Source: an uncultured Neptuniibacter sp.
Lineage (GTDB): Bacteria; Pseudomonadota; Gammaproteobacteria; Pseudomonadales; Balneatricaceae
Direction of reading: 5' to 3'
Assembly (NCBI RefSeq): GCF_947498015.1
Contig: NZ_CANMIR010000004.1
Coordinates: 1-64,000, forward strand
Length of the DNA stretch: 64,000 bases
The position numbers were made by a program, and so were the translations under genes. Numbering within the stretch: position 1 is the first letter of the stretch; every line of letters starts with the position of its first letter. The notes under the pieces were generated by a model. It made no database searches. It was not told the origin of the DNA and saw only the letters and a list, made by a program, of their open reading frames with translations. Positions 63,043 through 64,000 of the stretch are shown piece by piece.

Positions 63043-63048
63043 AATAAC

Positions 63049-64000
63049 ATGCCTGTAATTACCCTGCCTGATGGTAGCAAACGTGAGTTTGCTAACCCTG
63101 TTACTGTATTTGAAGTTGCTGCTGATATCGGCGCTGGTCTGGCGAAAGCTGCACTGGCTGGTAAAGTTGACGGTCAAGAAGTTGATACCTCCTTCACTAT
63201 TGAAAACGATGCTGAGCTAGCAATCATTACTGCACGTGATGAAGCCGGTCTGGAAGTGATCCGTCACTCGACCGCGCATTTGATGGCGATGGCTGTTCAG
63301 GAGCTGTTCCCAGGTGCTCAGGTAACTATCGGGCCTGTTATTGAAGATGGTTTCTATTACGATTTTGCATACGAACGTCCATTCACGCCTGAGGATCTGG
63401 AAAAGATCGAGAAGAAGATGGCTGAGCTGGCAAAGCAGAATCTACCTGTTACCCGCTCTCTGATGAGTCGTGATGAAGCGACGAAGATGTTTGATGAGAT
63501 GGGTGAGAAGTATAAAGTTGAACTGCTTCAAGCGGTACCAGACTCAGAAGACCTGTCTTTCTATTCTCAGGGCGACTTTATCGATCTGTGCCGTGGCCCG
63601 CACGTGCCATCTACGGGTCATATCAAAGCGTTCAAACTGATGAAGGTTGCGGGTGCCTATTGGCGTGGCGACTCTAATAACGAGATGCTGCAGCGTATTT
63701 ATGGCACTGCATGGGGCGATAAAAAGGCACTTAAAGCATATCTGCACCGTCTGGAAGAAGCGGAAAAGCGTGATCACCGGAAGTTAGGTAAGCAGCTGAA
63801 TATGTTCCATCTGCAAGAAGAAGCTCCCGGCATGGTGTTCTGGCATCCAAATGGGTGGACGCTGTATCAGCAGATCGAACAGTATATGCGTCAGAAACAG
63901 CGTGAGCATGGTTATGACGAGATCAAAACTCCTCAAGTGGTCGAACGCTCTCTGTGGGAAAAATCAGGTCACTGGGATAAGTTCTCTGAAGAGATGTTTA
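63049..64000 (+). CDS. thrS: Threonyl-tRNA synthetase (3' end beyond the window)
   Basis: The first 317 residues of ThrRS: a TGS domain (1-62, [20 protein letters not shown]), the N2 editing domain with the HxxxH site (HSTAHLMA at about 73) and its [10 protein letters not shown] motif, and the beginning of the class II catalytic domain ([20 protein letters not shown]). An AAGGA site lies six bases before the ATG. The gene runs off the right edge; infC normally follows. Expression is probably autoregulated through the leader described at 62964-63042. Confidence 0.97.
   Translation, partial: MPVITLPDGSKREFANPVTVFEVAADIGAGLAKAALAGKVDGQEVDTSFTIENDAELAIITARDEAGLEVIRHSTAHLMAMAVQELFPGAQVTIGPVIEDGFYYDFAYERPFTPEDLEKIEKKMAELAKQNLPVTRSLMSRDEATKMFDEMGEKYKVELLQAVPDSEDLSFYSQGDFIDLCRGPHVPSTGHIKAFKLMKVAGAYWRGDSNNEMLQRIYGTAWGDKKALKAYLHRLEEAEKRDHRKLGKQLNMFHLQEEAPGMVFWHPNGWTLYQQIEQYMRQKQREHGYDEIKTPQVVERSLWEKSGHWDKFSEEMF

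Noticed and set aside
62860..63048. A tRNA-Thr gene upstream of thrS
   Set aside because: Only anticodon-arm-like hairpins are present; no acceptor stem, D or T arms can be formed, so this is a regulatory mimic and not a tRNA.
1..64000. CRISPR arrays, insertion sequences, integrase genes or att sites
   Set aside because: No regularly spaced repeats, transposase or integrase frames, or flanking direct repeats were seen on either strand.

Overview
The window looks like a chromosomal segment of a free-living marine gammaproteobacterium, probably an Oceanospirillaceae-type organism (Neptuniibacter, Amphritea or Marinobacterium relatives). This is inferred from gene content: a MotY-type flagellar protein, RNase T, ApbC/Mrp with dCTP deaminase, TrmA, DNA polymerase II, LutABC lactate oxidation and a LapA-like adhesin with its type I exporter. 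Coding density is high. I found no rRNA, tRNA, CRISPR array or insertion sequence. Both ends are cut: the left edge lies inside a giant secreted adhesin and the right edge inside thrS.

Layout. 1-3.5 kb: the C-terminal end of an RTX/VCBS adhesin and three small conserved genes. 3.7-6.3 kb: a REC-REC-PAS-GGDEF-EAL c-di-GMP protein. 6.3-14.5 kb: an acetolactate-synthase-like ThDP enzyme facing a tight five-gene minus-strand operon (periplasmic binding protein, sensor kinase, TonB-dependent receptor, two short citrate-synthase-fold proteins). 14.5-25.5 kb: metG, an HDOD protein, trmA, a three-domain Aas (LplT-PlsC-acyl-ACP synthetase), apbC and dcd. 25.5-29.7 kb: two unrecognised genes, a possible 25-codon gene, and a four-gene operon of two DUF1538 membrane proteins, a P-II-like protein and a CBS protein. 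29.7-38.9 kb: class II DAHP synthase, metR, argF, argD, grxD, a 2-Cys peroxiredoxin, rnt, motY and argG. 39-46.8 kb: a receiver-TPR protein, a small conserved gene, and a LapB/LapC/TolC-type secretion locus interrupted by an atypical LuxR-type regulator. 46.9-53 kb: a complete mevalonate operon (HMG-CoA reductase, type 2 IPP isomerase, HMG-CoA synthase, two GHMP kinases, diphosphomevalonate decarboxylase). 53-64 kb: polB, a YjfB-like gene, lutABC with a divergent FadR-type regulator and its operator, a large MscS-family channel, and thrS.

Themes. The adhesin at the left edge and the exporter at 41-47 kb are plausibly substrate and transporter although about 39 kb apart, with c-di-GMP and regulatory proteins in the same window. 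The mevalonate operon gives a full acetoacetyl-CoA-to-IPP/DMAPP route, which is unusual because gammaproteobacteria normally rely on the MEP pathway. The least explained unit is the 8.1-14.4 kb operon, where citrate-synthase-like proteins with altered active sites are tied to outer-membrane uptake and sensing. The most informative regulatory element is the thrS leader, which can fold two hairpins with seven-base loops carrying the threonine anticodons GGU and CGU.

All calls rest on reading the sequence and remembered family features; no database search was run. Start sites were revised where a ribosome binding site and family N-termini favoured an internal start.
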